A stretch of 43,361 bases of DNA from Megasphaera lornae (lineage in GTDB: Bacteria > Bacillota > Negativicutes > Veillonellales > Megasphaeraceae): NCBI RefSeq assembly GCF_000214495.1, contig NZ_AFIJ01000018.1:1-43361 (forward strand), in the 5' to 3' direction. Shown here in pieces: positions 27,194-36,222 of this stretch. Every line of letters starts with the position of its first letter. Within the stretch, counting starts at the first letter, position 1. The notes under the pieces were generated by a model. That model saw nothing but the letters and a program-made list of their open reading frames with translations, made no database searches and was not told the DNA's origin. Both the position numbers and the translations under genes were made by a program.

Positions 27194-27693
27194 GCGTCTA
27201 CCCACTCCGGCGGATTTAATATAATTTTATGTTCATCGAGATTTATTTCTTTAACCACTGACGGAATCGCAGCAAACAGCTGTTCTTCCCCGTTATCGGT
27301 ACGAACAACATACACATCATTACTGCCTGTCTTCAACACTTCCGTTAAGATTCCCAAATAAGTATTCTGCAAATCATATACAGGTATACCGATCAGGTCG
27401 AAAATATAATATCGCCCCGGTTTTAACGGCATCAAATCTTCCCGCGGTACTTGTAATTCATGATTCACCAAGGCTTCCGCCGCATTGCGATCCTGCACGC
27501 CTGCGAATTTCATAAGAATAACGTGTTTGTGAAAGCGAGCAGCTGTAATTTCATAACGTTTTCCGGCAATATAACCGTATTTCATTTGCAAAAAACGTTC
27601 CGGAAAATCCGTATCCGGATATATACGAACATCACCCCGCACGCCGTGCGGGGCAACTATTTTCCCGATAGTAAATAATTCTAAAGCTGCCAT
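27190..27693 (-). CDS. rimM: Ribosome maturation factor RimM
   Basis: Assists 30S subunit assembly around the S19 region. The 167 residues have the N-terminal barrel with FTIGKIVAPHGVRGDVRI near 6-23 and the C-terminal PRC-barrel with YIFDLIGIPVYD near 99-110. The start at 27693 is chosen because it gives the family length; an ATG at 27726 would overlap ylqD. Confidence 0.94.
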   Translation of the reverse strand: MAALELFTIGKIVAPHGVRGDVRIYPDTDFPERFLQMKYGYIAGKRYEITAARFHKHVILMKFAGVQDRNAAEALVNHELQVPREDLMPLKPGRYYIFDLIGIPVYDLQNTYLGILTEVLKTGSNDVYVVRTDNGEEQLFAAIPSVVKEINLDEHKIILNPPEWVDA

Positions 27694-27697
27694 AACG

Positions 27698-28105
27698 TTA
27701 CCGACGAATGGCAATAATTTTGCCATCTTCCAATAAAACTTCCACTCCTGTCAAGGCGTCCAAATCATCTCCGATTTTCACTTCAACCATTTGTTCGGTC
27801 GTGCCTTGTACAATTTCTGAACCGATCGCCAGCTGCATGGCTGCTTCTTTATCGGCAACTCCCTTGGTGCGAGCGGCCATAAGTCGTTGTTTTTGTTCTT
27901 CTACTTGGGCTCTCAGAGAAATAAGTCCCTGGGCATCAATCTTGGCTTGTTCCGCCATCATACGTTTGGCCTGATCTTCCAAGTTTTGCATTTCCCGATC
28001 AATGTCTGCTAATGTTTGCTCCACATTTTTCAAGATTTTTTCTTTTAATGCCGGCGTTACCTTGGCTTTTACCGTTACAGGAACGCGTAACGTAATCTGA
28101 TCCAT
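27698..28105 (-). CDS. ylqD: YlqD-family protein
   Basis: A 135-residue protein of the YlqD family, conserved in Firmicutes between khpA and rimM but of unknown function. Residues about 20-85 form a long helix with heptad character (KNVEQTLADIDREMQNLEDQ onward), likely a coiled coil, followed by a small beta-rich tail. The position in the operon suggests a link to translation or ribosome assembly. Confidence 0.85.
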   Translation of the reverse strand: MDQITLRVPVTVKAKVTPALKEKILKNVEQTLADIDREMQNLEDQAKRMMAEQAKIDAQGLISLRAQVEEQKQRLMAARTKGVADKEAAMQLAIGSEIVQGTTEQMVEVKIGDDLDALTGVEVLLEDGKIIAIRR

Positions 28106-28113
28106 GCTTCCTC

Positions 28114-28341
28114 CTATGCAATTTCTACTGCCACCTTCTGATGCGTGTGTACGGCTGCAGCCCTGACGACAAGGCGAATTGCTTTCACAATTTTGCCTTG
28201 TCTGCCAATCACTTTTCCCATATCGTCAGGTGCGACATGAAGTGTATACACTTCGAGGCCTTGTTTCTGAATTTTTGTAACTGTAACTGCTTCCGGTTGT
28301 GTTACCAATCCTTTGGCAATACATGTAATCAACTCTTCCAT
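28114..28341 (-). CDS. khpA: KH-domain RNA-binding protein KhpA (YlqC)
   Basis: A 75-residue single KH domain with GKVIGRQGKIVKAIR near 42-56, the GxxG RNA-binding loop. KhpA usually pairs with KhpB (Jag) to bind many mRNAs and influence cell division. Placed between rpsP and ylqD as in other Firmicutes. Confidence 0.93.
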   Translation of the reverse strand: MEELITCIAKGLVTQPEAVTVTKIQKQGLEVYTLHVAPDDMGKVIGRQGKIVKAIRLVVRAAAVHTHQKVAVEIA

Positions 28342-28354
28342 AGGTCTGCCTCAC

Positions 28355-28624
28355 TTACTTTTTGGACGCTTCAAATTGAGCCATAATACCGGCTTTTTTG
28401 AAGAGAGAACGAATAGTTTCTGTAGGCTGTGCGCCTTTTCCCAACCATTCCAATGCAGCTGCCGCATCTACTGTTAAACGAGTTTCCGCATCTTTTGCCG
28501 GATCATACATCCCGATCGTAGCGACAGGACGTCCGTTATTCCGGGCATTGCGCGAATCTGCTACAACAACGCGATAAATCGGTTTCTTTTTAGCGCCTAA
28601 ACGGGCTAAACGAATTTTTATCAT
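28355..28624 (-). CDS. rpsP: 30S ribosomal protein S16
   Basis: The 89-residue protein begins MIKIRLARLGAKKKPIYRVV and contains the usual GMYDP motif near 37-41. GAGGAGGTGAT directly before the ATG at 28624 sets the start; an earlier in-frame ATG at 28633 lies inside that site. Binds 16S rRNA early in 30S assembly. Confidence 0.97.
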   Translation of the reverse strand: MIKIRLARLGAKKKPIYRVVVADSRNARNNGRPVATIGMYDPAKDAETRLTVDAAAALEWLGKGAQPTETIRSLFKKAGIMAQFEASKK

Positions 28625-28660
28625 GAAAATCACCTCCTCTATATAGTATCCCGCCGAAGT

Positions 28661-30016
28661 TTAAAAAGGGAACTTCGGCAAGAAGCTATGACGCTTTTTA
28701 TTTCCCTGCATTTTTTTTGCTTGCTTCATCATTTTTTGAATTTCTGTAAATTGTTTTAGTAAACGATTTACATCTTGTACCCGTGTACCGCTTCCTTTAG
28801 CAATACGACGCTTACGACTGTCTTTAATCAACAATTTTGGATTGGGACTGGTTCGTTCGGCGGTGGTCATAGATAAAATAATAGCTTCCGGCTGTTTAAA
28901 TTCTTTGCCGTCCAAATCTACTTTATCCAATTCTTTTTTATATTTTCCGATTCCCGGCATAAGCCCCAATAAGCTGCTCATACTTCCCATTTTACGTAAA
29001 CTTTGCAGTTGTTGGAGAAAATTTTCCAATGTATAGGCCCCGCTGCGCATCGTTTTTTTCATCTTGGCCAACGATTCTTCATCAAAAGCGGCCTGCGCTT
29101 TTTCAATAATCGTTTCTACATCGCCTAAATCTAAAATCCGTGATGCATAACGATGGGGATGAAATTCTTCCAAGCCGTCCGTTTTTTCGGAAACACCGAT
29201 AAATTTAATCGGTTTTCCGGTTACCGCTTTAATGGACAAGGCGGCACCGCCGCGAGCATCCCCGTCCAATTTGGTCATTATCAGGCCGTCGATTCCCAAT
29301 GCCGCATCAAAAGCGGAGGCGGCCGTTACGGCATCCTGTCCGGTCATCGCATCTACTACCAACAAAATTTCATGCGGATGAACCGTTTCTTTGATATGTA
29401 TCAATTCATCCATAAGAACTTCGTTAATATGCAGTCGGCCGGCCGTATCAATAATCACGGTATCACATAAATGCGCCGTAGCATACGGCACGGCCCGGGA
29501 AACAATCCCCACCGGATCTTGGCAATTTTCTTCCTTGTACACCGGTATATTCAATTCATTTCCTAATACTTCCAACTGCGTAATAGCTGCCGGCCGATAT
29601 ACGTCTGCAGCCACCAATAAAGGGCTTTTTCCTTTTTGTTTCAAATGTTTGGCCAATTTTGCCGCCGTCGTAGTTTTTCCGGCGCCTTGCAACCCCGCCA
29701 ACATCAGGACGGTCGGCGGTTTGGAAGATACGGTCAAGCGGCTTTGCGTCCCGCCTAAAAGCTCCGTCAATTCATCACGGACAATTTTAATAACCGTTTG
29801 CGAAGCATTTAAGCTGCCGAATACTTCTTCTCCCACCGCTTTTTCTTGTACACGTTTAATAAAATCTTTGGCAACCGTAAAGTTTACATCAGCTTCAAGT
29901 AATGCCCGTCGTATTTCTTTAAGTGCTTCACGAACGTCTTCTTCATTTAATTTTCCTTTTCCGCGCAGTTTTTTAAATGCTTCTTGAAACCGTTCCGATA
30001 GACTTTCAAAAGCCAT
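28661..30016 (-). CDS. ffh: Signal recognition particle protein Ffh (SRP54)
   Basis: GTPase that targets nascent membrane proteins to the SRP receptor. The 451 residues show an N domain (1-95), a G domain with GLQGAGKTTTAAKLAKHL near 108-125, DTAGR near 190-194 and TKLDGDARGGAALS near 248-261. A methionine-rich M domain runs to the end. AAGGAGG overlaps the stop of the frameshift-corrected ylxM frame, evidence that ylxM originally read through to that stop. Confidence 0.96.
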   Translation of the reverse strand: MAFESLSERFQEAFKKLRGKGKLNEEDVREALKEIRRALLEADVNFTVAKDFIKRVQEKAVGEEVFGSLNASQTVIKIVRDELTELLGGTQSRLTVSSKPPTVLMLAGLQGAGKTTTAAKLAKHLKQKGKSPLLVAADVYRPAAITQLEVLGNELNIPVYKEENCQDPVGIVSRAVPYATAHLCDTVIIDTAGRLHINEVLMDELIHIKETVHPHEILLVVDAMTGQDAVTAASAFDAALGIDGLIMTKLDGDARGGAALSIKAVTGKPIKFIGVSEKTDGLEEFHPHRYASRILDLGDVETIIEKAQAAFDEESLAKMKKTMRSGAYTLENFLQQLQSLRKMGSMSSLLGLMPGIGKYKKELDKVDLDGKEFKQPEAIILSMTTAERTSPNPKLLIKDSRKRRIAKGSGTRVQDVNRLLKQFTEIQKMMKQAKKMQGNKKRHSFLPKFPF

Positions 30017-30026
30017 GAAAACCTCC

Positions 30027-30352
30027 TTATATTTCTATGTCGGCTACCATACAACGTATGACCGATATGTCGGGATTTTGTTCAGCCAGTAACGCCGTTA
30101 GTTTTGTTAAGACAGCGTTATTTTTTCGTTTTTTGCCAATAAATGTAATTGCTTCTCGTATTCTTCCAAAGCCTGTACGGAACGATGCAGCATATCATAC
30201 ACGCCTTGGCGAGAAACGGATAACGCTTCGCCGATTTCTCGTAAAGACCAATCCTGATTATAGTACAAATGAACACACTGCCGTTGTTTTTCCGTCAACA
30301 ATGCGCCGTATAAATCCAGAAGACGTCCTTTACGAATGACATCGTCCAGCAT
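30027..30352 (-). CDS. ylxM: YlxM/p13-like helix-turn-helix protein, apparent frameshift
   Basis: YlxM is a small protein encoded before ffh and thought to be part of, or to regulate, the SRP pathway. The frame from ATG 30352 gives 81 residues with the expected sigma-4-like helix-turn-helix (WSLREIGEALSVSRQGVYD near 35-53) but stops at 30107. One extra A in the A-runs (plus-strand T-runs 30121-30126 and 30129-30134) would let it continue without stops to 30027, ending at TAAGGAGG. That gives about 108 residues, the usual family length. So the truncation is probably a frameshift or a base-count error. Confidence 0.82.
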
Positions 30353-30385
30353 TCGCTCACCGTCCTTGCTGTCAAGTACTTGCTA

Positions 30386-30413
30386 AGTATACCGAAAAAA
30401 AAAGGTGTGTCAA
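30386..30413 (-). promoter_or_regulatory. Promoter of the ylxM-ffh-rpsP-trmD operon
   Basis: On the minus strand TTGACA (30408-30413), a 16-base spacer mostly of nine T, and TATACT (30386-30391). The -35 lies inside the terminator hairpin of the preceding cob operon, and its T-run is the spacer. Confidence 0.8.
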
Positions 30414-30430
30414 GTATTTTTACTTGTCAC
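30395..30430 (-). terminator. Terminator of the corrinoid operon
   Basis: An imperfect hairpin (30407-30430: nine pairs, one A-A mismatch, 4-base loop) abuts the cbiC stop and is followed on the minus strand by nine T (30395-30403). Confidence 0.7.
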
Positions 30431-31062
30431 TTTTTCCTGATTGCCATATACAGTAACGCATTGCAAATTGCCGCGGCAATGGCACTTCCTCCTTTACGTC
30501 CTTTGGCTACAATATAGGGAACCGGCATTTTCATAAGGCCTTCTTTGGCATCAATCACATTGACAAAGCCGACGGGAACGCCGATAATTAACGCCGGTCG
30601 GCATTTTTTTTGTCGGATCAGTTCTTGTATACGCAATAATGCCGTCGGAGCATTTCCAATCGCGAAAATTAGGGGACCTTGCAAAGCGGCGGCTTTATCC
30701 ATCGCCGCTACTGCGCGGGTTGTACCGTTGGCCGTTGCCTGTGCTTTTACTTCCGGATCCGCCATGAAACATTGTTTTGTACACCCTAAACGACGTAACC
30801 CGTCCGCATTAATACCCATAAGCCCCATATTAGTATCCGTTACAATGACCGCCTGTTGTTGTAACGCTTCCAGTCCCGCTTGTACTGCCTGAGGACTGAA
30901 TCGTAAGGTGCGGGCATACTCAAAATCCGCACTGGTATGAATAACGCGTTTAATAATTTCCTTATGTAGAGGCGGTAAACTGATTTCTCCCAATTCTTCT
31001 TCAATAATTTTCATACTTTGCGCTTCAATTTCGGCCGGTAACATGTGCCAATCTTTCATCAT
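30427..31062 (-). CDS. cbiC: Precorrin-8X/cobalt-precorrin-8 methylmutase (CbiC/CobH)
   Basis: Moves a methyl from C11 to C12 to give (cobalt-)hydrogenobyrinate. The 211 residues carry IHTSADFEYA near 41-50 with catalytic His42, TDTNMGLMGIN in the middle and IGVPVGFVNV in the C-terminal half. AAAGGAGG precedes tandem ATGs; the first (31062) overlaps the cobB stop in ATGA. Last gene of the operon. Confidence 0.94.
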   Translation of the reverse strand: MMKDWHMLPAEIEAQSMKIIEEELGEISLPPLHKEIIKRVIHTSADFEYARTLRFSPQAVQAGLEALQQQAVIVTDTNMGLMGINADGLRRLGCTKQCFMADPEVKAQATANGTTRAVAAMDKAAALQGPLIFAIGNAPTALLRIQELIRQKKCRPALIIGVPVGFVNVIDAKEGLMKMPVPYIVAKGRKGGSAIAAAICNALLYMAIRKK

Positions 31063-32444
31063 AGTTCCTCCTTTTGTTGTCGATAGCGGGCGCATGTTCT
31101 AATGAATTTCATCGCTCCCTGCGGATTCCCCCAGAAATGAAAGTGCGCGTATCCGGCAAACAATGTTTCCGTAGCGTGTTGACAACGCCATTGCCGTGAT
31201 TTTCCCACTTTCTCCGCCAAACAGTCCTTGCCGTTATTGGTGCTGTCCGAATAATGAAATTCATGCATAGGCCAAATGGTGCCCTGTTCTCCCCATACAT
31301 TGGCATGACACATTTTCAATAGGCTATAGCCGAAGCGAACCGGATGAGATTGTAAGGTTGCCGTGCCGCTTAATACGTTGCTCCATGTATAAACATTGTT
31401 TCCGGTATGCCAAGCAGTCAATAAATATAAAAATCCGCCACATTCGGCAAAGCAGGGAGTACCTTGTTGTATAGCGGTGTGCAAAGCCGTTTTTAAAGGA
31501 TAATTAGCCGCTAATTCTTTTGCATATAATTCCGGATAGCCGCCGCCTAAATAAATACCGTCGCAAGGCGGAAGCTGCGTATCCGTCAAAGGGCTGAAAA
31601 AATACAATTCCGCCCCTAAATCTTGCAGCAATTGCAAATTATCCGCATAGTAAAAACAAAACGCCCGATCCTTTGCAATAGCCAAACGTACGGATGAAAG
31701 CGGCGGCATCCTTAAATCTTCAGCGTATACGGGCAGCGTATTATGTGCTATTTCTTCCAAGGCCTGCCAATCCATCGTTTGTTGCGCCGTGTTTTGCAGA
31801 ACGGCAATTTTTTTTTGTAAATCCTGCACTTCTCCGGCTGTCAGTAAGCCTAAATGACGTTCGGCAAGAACGCATTCCGGTATAGCCGGTAAAAAACCTA
31901 ATGCTTTTACTCCCGACATATGTTCCCAAGTTTCTTTAAAATAAGAGTACACCGACGGCTTGCATTTATTTACGATAAACCCTTTTAGACAACCGGCTGT
32001 ATCCAACTGCGAAAAGCCGCGTATAACGGCTCCTAAAGAAAGGGAGGCATGCGTACCGTCCACCACCAACACAGTAGGAAAGGACAGTGCTTCGGAGACG
32101 GCGAAAGCTCCGGCTTCGGCGGTAGCGGCGACACCGTCAAAGTATCCCATAGCCCCTTCACAAAGTGCCAGCTGTGCTCCCCGACTGTGACGGGTAAATA
32201 AATAACTTGCTCGTTGCTTTCCCAACTGCCGGCGTCCGAATAAAAATAAATCCAAGTTACGTGAAGGCGTAGTAAGGACACGTTCATGAAACATGGGATC
32301 AATATAATCCGGGCCGCTTTTATACGCGACTACTTTTTTTCCGCGTTGTTTAAATCCAGCCGCCAGCGCACAAAATACGGTAGTTTTGCCGCAACCGCTA
32401 TGCGTTCCGGCGACCAATAACCGAGGGATATTACAAGTTTTCAT
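31059..32444 (-). CDS. cbiA: Cobyrinate a,c-diamide synthase (CbiA/CobB)
   Basis: Amidates the a and c side chains of cobyrinate using glutamine and ATP. The 461 residues show a dethiobiotin-synthetase-like nucleotide site GTHSGCGKTT at 13-22, YKSGPDYIDP near 42-51, and a C-terminal class I glutaminase with the nucleophile in ECGGF. It overlaps the cobL gene by 14 bases and has GAGGCG upstream. Confidence 0.94.
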   Translation of the reverse strand: MKTCNIPRLLVAGTHSGCGKTTVFCALAAGFKQRGKKVVAYKSGPDYIDPMFHERVLTTPSRNLDLFLFGRRQLGKQRASYLFTRHSRGAQLALCEGAMGYFDGVAATAEAGAFAVSEALSFPTVLVVDGTHASLSLGAVIRGFSQLDTAGCLKGFIVNKCKPSVYSYFKETWEHMSGVKALGFLPAIPECVLAERHLGLLTAGEVQDLQKKIAVLQNTAQQTMDWQALEEIAHNTLPVYAEDLRMPPLSSVRLAIAKDRAFCFYYADNLQLLQDLGAELYFFSPLTDTQLPPCDGIYLGGGYPELYAKELAANYPLKTALHTAIQQGTPCFAECGGFLYLLTAWHTGNNVYTWSNVLSGTATLQSHPVRFGYSLLKMCHANVWGEQGTIWPMHEFHYSDSTNNGKDCLAEKVGKSRQWRCQHATETLFAGYAHFHFWGNPQGAMKFIRTCARYRQQKEEL

Positions 32445-33651
32445 AGGGCGCCTCTTTGCGAACTGCGGAAAAAATATATACCGGATTTTCGCCCGTCATA
32501 ATATGATACCTTCCTGCGGCACGAGAACGGGCGGCTTGTAGTTGGGTAATTTCCAGTGTATACAGGGGCTGTTCGGCATAGTAGGAAGTAATCGCACCGA
32601 CAGTTTCCAACGTAATCGCTGTTATTACGATTCGACACATCGGATTGGCGGTATACAGCCAATCCAATATTGCTTTTATGTTTCCGCCGCTGCCGCCTAT
32701 AAACGCATATGCCGGAGGTTCGGGAATTTGTGCCAGTATATCGGGCGCAATTCCTTGTAACATAATGACGTTTCCTAAAGAAAAACGAGCTACATTTTTT
32801 TTCGTAAGTGCCATGGCTTCCGGATTCTTATCTATAGCATATACTGTGCCGTCCATAGTCATTCGTGCCGCTTCTACCGTGCAAGAACCGCTGCCGCAAC
32901 CAATATCATATACCGCTTGGCCGGGACGAATCATTAAAAAACTCATAGCCACGGCGCGAATTTCTCGTTTTGTTAAAGGTACCCGACCGCGGCAAAAGGC
33001 GGTATCGGGTATGCCGTAAAAAGGATATGCTTTTGAAGGAGATACCGTATTCTCAATGAGTAATACAGACGGATCGCGAAACGGACTGGCACAAAGTTCG
33101 GCGGCGTTGCCTTGCTGAATTTTTTCCGAAGAATACGAAAGATTTTCACCGGCCGTTACTTGCACATGCCCCAAACCGGCCCGACATAATTCTTGACAAA
33201 TTGTCGCTACAGTCTGTGTACCGCCGGTTAAACAAAATACTTTTTCATGGGCGTGTACGGCGGCACTTACGGAAGCTTGTCTGCCATGCCGACTGACGCA
33301 ATATATATCCTGCCACGGTATATTTAATTTTGAAGCCAAATATACAAGGCTGCTGATACCGCAAATTCGTTGTACTTCATATCCCGGCGACGACGGTAAC
33401 AAAGCGGCTAAACTGTAAAATCCCACATCGCCGGAAACAAGAATCGCGATGGGACCTTTTTGTACTCTACGTATATAGTTTTTAATCTCTTGAACATGAA
33501 TCGTAGTATATATGGTTTTATCTTGCGGCGCAATCATTGCCGTCATCCGCGCATCGCCGATAATTACGGCACTGTGTGCAATTGCATGTTGGGCTTCCCC
33601 GGTAAGTAAGTCCGGATTTCCCGGGCCCATGCCGATGACATATATTTTCAT
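32431..33651 (-). CDS. cobL: Precorrin-6Y C5,15-methyltransferase, CbiE-CbiT fusion (CobL)
   Basis: A 406-residue fusion. The N-terminal CbiE half (about 1-200) starts IYVIGMGPGNPDLLTG and methylates C5. The C-terminal CbiT half has SAM motif DIGCGSGSCTVEAA near 250-263; it methylates C15 and decarboxylates. Start and stop overlap neighbouring genes (ATGA with cobK; 14 bases with cbiA), as expected for a compact operon. Confidence 0.93.
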   Translation of the reverse strand: MKIYVIGMGPGNPDLLTGEAQHAIAHSAVIIGDARMTAMIAPQDKTIYTTIHVQEIKNYIRRVQKGPIAILVSGDVGFYSLAALLPSSPGYEVQRICGISSLVYLASKLNIPWQDIYCVSRHGRQASVSAAVHAHEKVFCLTGGTQTVATICQELCRAGLGHVQVTAGENLSYSSEKIQQGNAAELCASPFRDPSVLLIENTVSPSKAYPFYGIPDTAFCRGRVPLTKREIRAVAMSFLMIRPGQAVYDIGCGSGSCTVEAARMTMDGTVYAIDKNPEAMALTKKNVARFSLGNVIMLQGIAPDILAQIPEPPAYAFIGGSGGNIKAILDWLYTANPMCRIVITAITLETVGAITSYYAEQPLYTLEITQLQAARSRAAGRYHIMTGENPVYIFSAVRKEAPYENL

Positions 33652-34415
33652 GGTCGATTCTCCTCTTGCAGACGTTGCTGTACATACGATACTATTTTTT
33701 TATACGAATACCCTTCTTCGGAAGGACGGGAAATTACAATTAAAGCGGCTCCTACCGCTTTTGCTGCGGCCACTTTTTCCATAAAGCCGCCGGGATCGCC
33801 GGAATCTTTGGTCACAATATAGCGCGCATGATAGTGCCGAAAGGTAGCAATATTCAAGTCTTTAGTAAAAGGCCCCTGCATACATACGATTTGTTTCGCG
33901 GCAAATCCTAATTGCAGTGCTTTATCTAATGACATATGAGACGGTAAAATACGTAACGCAATCCGTTCGGTATACCGCGGTAATTCGGTAAACAGCTGTA
34001 AATCCTTACTTCCTGTCGTTAAGAAAACGGTACCTTCCGTATGACGTAATACGTCTACCGCTTCGGCAACGGACGTAACGGAAAAATACGTTCCGGCATT
34101 ACTTTTTTGACGTACAAGGCGCAAATATTCATACGACATACGATGACAAGCCCGTTGTAAATTGGCCGTTACTTCTTGCGCATAAGGATGCGTCGCATCA
34201 ATAACGAGTAACGGCCGGTATTGCTTTAAAAACAGTTCCATATCCGGTTCGCTTAACCGTTTTATCAGTACCGTGACAGAAGGCGTTTTTTTTATCAATT
34301 TCGCGCCGTAATCCGTAGCTACCGTCACTAAAATTCGCCGTCCCGTATATGCAAGTGCCGCCACCAGTTGTCTGCCTTCCGTAGTACCGCCGGCAATCCA
34401 AATAGGTCGTATCAT
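33648..34415 (-). CDS. cobK: Precorrin-6A/cobalt-precorrin-6A reductase (CobK/CbiJ)
   Basis: NADPH-dependent reduction of the macrocycle. The 255 residues include WIAGGTTEGRQLVAAL near 6-21, VIDATHPYAQEVTANL near 71-86 and SGDPGGFMEK in the C-terminal half, all characteristic. ATGA overlaps link it to cobJ in front and cobL behind. Confidence 0.93.
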   Translation of the reverse strand: MIRPIWIAGGTTEGRQLVAALAYTGRRILVTVATDYGAKLIKKTPSVTVLIKRLSEPDMELFLKQYRPLLVIDATHPYAQEVTANLQRACHRMSYEYLRLVRQKSNAGTYFSVTSVAEAVDVLRHTEGTVFLTTGSKDLQLFTELPRYTERIALRILPSHMSLDKALQLGFAAKQIVCMQGPFTKDLNIATFRHYHARYIVTKDSGDPGGFMEKVAAAKAVGAALIVISRPSEEGYSYKKIVSYVQQRLQEENRP

Positions 34416-35158
34416 TTTTCTTTCTCCTGTATAGCATAGCCTCGGGAAGTCACCATATGTCCTCGTATAATCCGCGTATGACTGTTCCCGATAAAAACGG
34501 TGGAAATCATATTTAATTCAAGTTGTGCCAATTCCTTTAACGTCAGAAGCCGTGTCTTTTCCCCCTCTCTGCCGATATATTGCGCTACACCGACCGGTGT
34601 AGCGGGTGAACGATAGGCTTGTATAATACGGCATGCTTTTTGTACATAATTGCGACGCCGCTTACTTGCCGGATTGTATAACACGATGACAAAATCGCCG
34701 CTTGCGGCACAATGTAATCGATGTGCAATGGTATTCCAAGGCGTCAGCGCATCACTTAAAGAAATAAAACAGGTATCATTTACCAACGGAGCTCCTAACA
34801 GGGCAGCTCCCGCCATAGCGGCAGTAACTCCGGCAATGACGTGAATTTCCACTTCTTCATACCCGGCCGATACTTCATATACTAATCCGGCCATCCCGTA
34901 TAACCCCGCATCGCCGCCGGAAATTAATGCGACCCGCTTGCCTTCTCGCGCCCATTGTACCGCTTGTTGACAGCGTTCTATTTCTCGCGTCATAGGCGTA
35001 GTAAAATATACGGCATGAGGAAAATTTTTTTGTAAAAGCCGAATATACGTAGTATATCCCACAATATGAGTGCATTGTTGCAATATATGAACCGCTTCCG
35101 CGGTCATACCTTCAAGATGTCCCGGCCCGATGCCGATAACATACACTCCCGCATTCAT
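34412..35158 (-). CDS. cobJ: Precorrin-3B/cobalt-factor III C17-methyltransferase (CobJ/CbiH)
   Basis: SAM-dependent methylation of C17 with ring contraction. Starting at ATG 35158 (ATGA overlap with cbiG) the 248 residues show VYVIGIGPGHLEGMTAEA near 5-22, SGGDAGLYGMAG near 82-93 and VILYNPASKRR-like VLYNPASKRR near 164-173. The iron-sulfur extension seen in some CobJ homologues is not present. Confidence 0.93.
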   Translation of the reverse strand: MNAGVYVIGIGPGHLEGMTAEAVHILQQCTHIVGYTTYIRLLQKNFPHAVYFTTPMTREIERCQQAVQWAREGKRVALISGGDAGLYGMAGLVYEVSAGYEEVEIHVIAGVTAAMAGAALLGAPLVNDTCFISLSDALTPWNTIAHRLHCAASGDFVIVLYNPASKRRRNYVQKACRIIQAYRSPATPVGVAQYIGREGEKTRLLTLKELAQLELNMISTVFIGNSHTRIIRGHMVTSRGYAIQEKEK

Positions 35159-36222
35159 TGTCGATGATCCCTTCTTTCCCAAGACACTGTAAAATTTTCT
35201 TGTCCGATGGCAATCGTAATCCCTTTATACCGTTGTTTCCGTACTCGTAATATGCCGTTTTTGAGATGTACTAAAGCGGCTCGTTCACAAACGTTATCCA
35301 CCCCTACTGTACGCCGAACAAAAGCGGAAGAAGCTATACTTCCTTCGACATTCTGTAATTGTCCGGCACTGTATCCGTGTAATGGCCATTTACGAGCTGC
35401 GGCTAAGGCGCAAAGGCCCGGTTCTGCCAGTTTTATATCAATCGTCCGTATATCCCGTATAGCCCCGACAGCCAAATCATATTTTTTTAAGGTATCCAAT
35501 ACTGCCGCTTCCAAATCTTCATACGATACTCCGCGCCGACACCCGATTCCCAAATGTAAAATCGGCGGATAAACCGCGAGCGTTGTAGGAAAAGGCCGAC
35601 AAGAAGCATGAATAGTAACGGCCATTCCTACAGATTCCTTCGTTGCCGTCATTAAACACGAAGGTCGTCCCGGCATTTCGGCAAATTCACTAAAAAAACC
35701 GGCTTGTCGTCGTTGCACCAAGTACGCGGAAAATTTTTTGGCAATAGTAAACGACTGCAGGCATAATCCTTGCTGCATTGCCCAAGTATCGACGGCAAAA
35801 AGACCGTGAATATCCGTTGCGGTAGTCAGTACGGGCGTGCTTCGCAATACCCTTGAAATTTGCACGGCTAATGCATTGGCACCGCCCATATGCCCGGAAA
35901 GGAGAGGAATGACAAATTTTCCTTTTTCATCCAAACACAAAATAGCGGGATCTTTCGCTTTATGCTGGATGTACGGCGCAATCGTACGAACGGCAATGCC
36001 GACTGCGCCTATAAAAATAATAGCTTTCGCCTGTCGCCATAATCCTTGTAAGGATGTTCGTAACGGCAAAGGAAGCGCCGGTATACTGTCTGTTTTATAC
36101 GCTTCTACAGTATAAGCCTGCACGTAAGTATGGCGAGAACGCAACTTCGTCCAAAGGATTTCACTTAATTGCCGCCCTTGATAAGAAACAGAAATAATAT
36201 AAATATACGACGATTCATCCAT
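35155..36222 (-). CDS. cbiG: Cobalt-precorrin-5A hydrolase (CbiG)
   Basis: Opens the delta-lactone and releases acetaldehyde in the anaerobic corrin pathway; its presence marks the route as anaerobic. The 355 residues from ATG 36222 show FIGAVGIAVRTIAPYI near 68-83, LLSGHMGGANALA near 107-119 and the C-terminal LHLGIGCRRGVSYEDL. The start overlaps the cobM stop by 8 bases; the open frame extends upstream inside cobM without a ribosome site. Confidence 0.93.
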   Translation of the reverse strand: MDESSYIYIISVSYQGRQLSEILWTKLRSRHTYVQAYTVEAYKTDSIPALPLPLRTSLQGLWRQAKAIIFIGAVGIAVRTIAPYIQHKAKDPAILCLDEKGKFVIPLLSGHMGGANALAVQISRVLRSTPVLTTATDIHGLFAVDTWAMQQGLCLQSFTIAKKFSAYLVQRRQAGFFSEFAEMPGRPSCLMTATKESVGMAVTIHASCRPFPTTLAVYPPILHLGIGCRRGVSYEDLEAAVLDTLKKYDLAVGAIRDIRTIDIKLAEPGLCALAAARKWPLHGYSAGQLQNVEGSIASSAFVRRTVGVDNVCERAALVHLKNGILRVRKQRYKGITIAIGQENFTVSWERRDHRQ

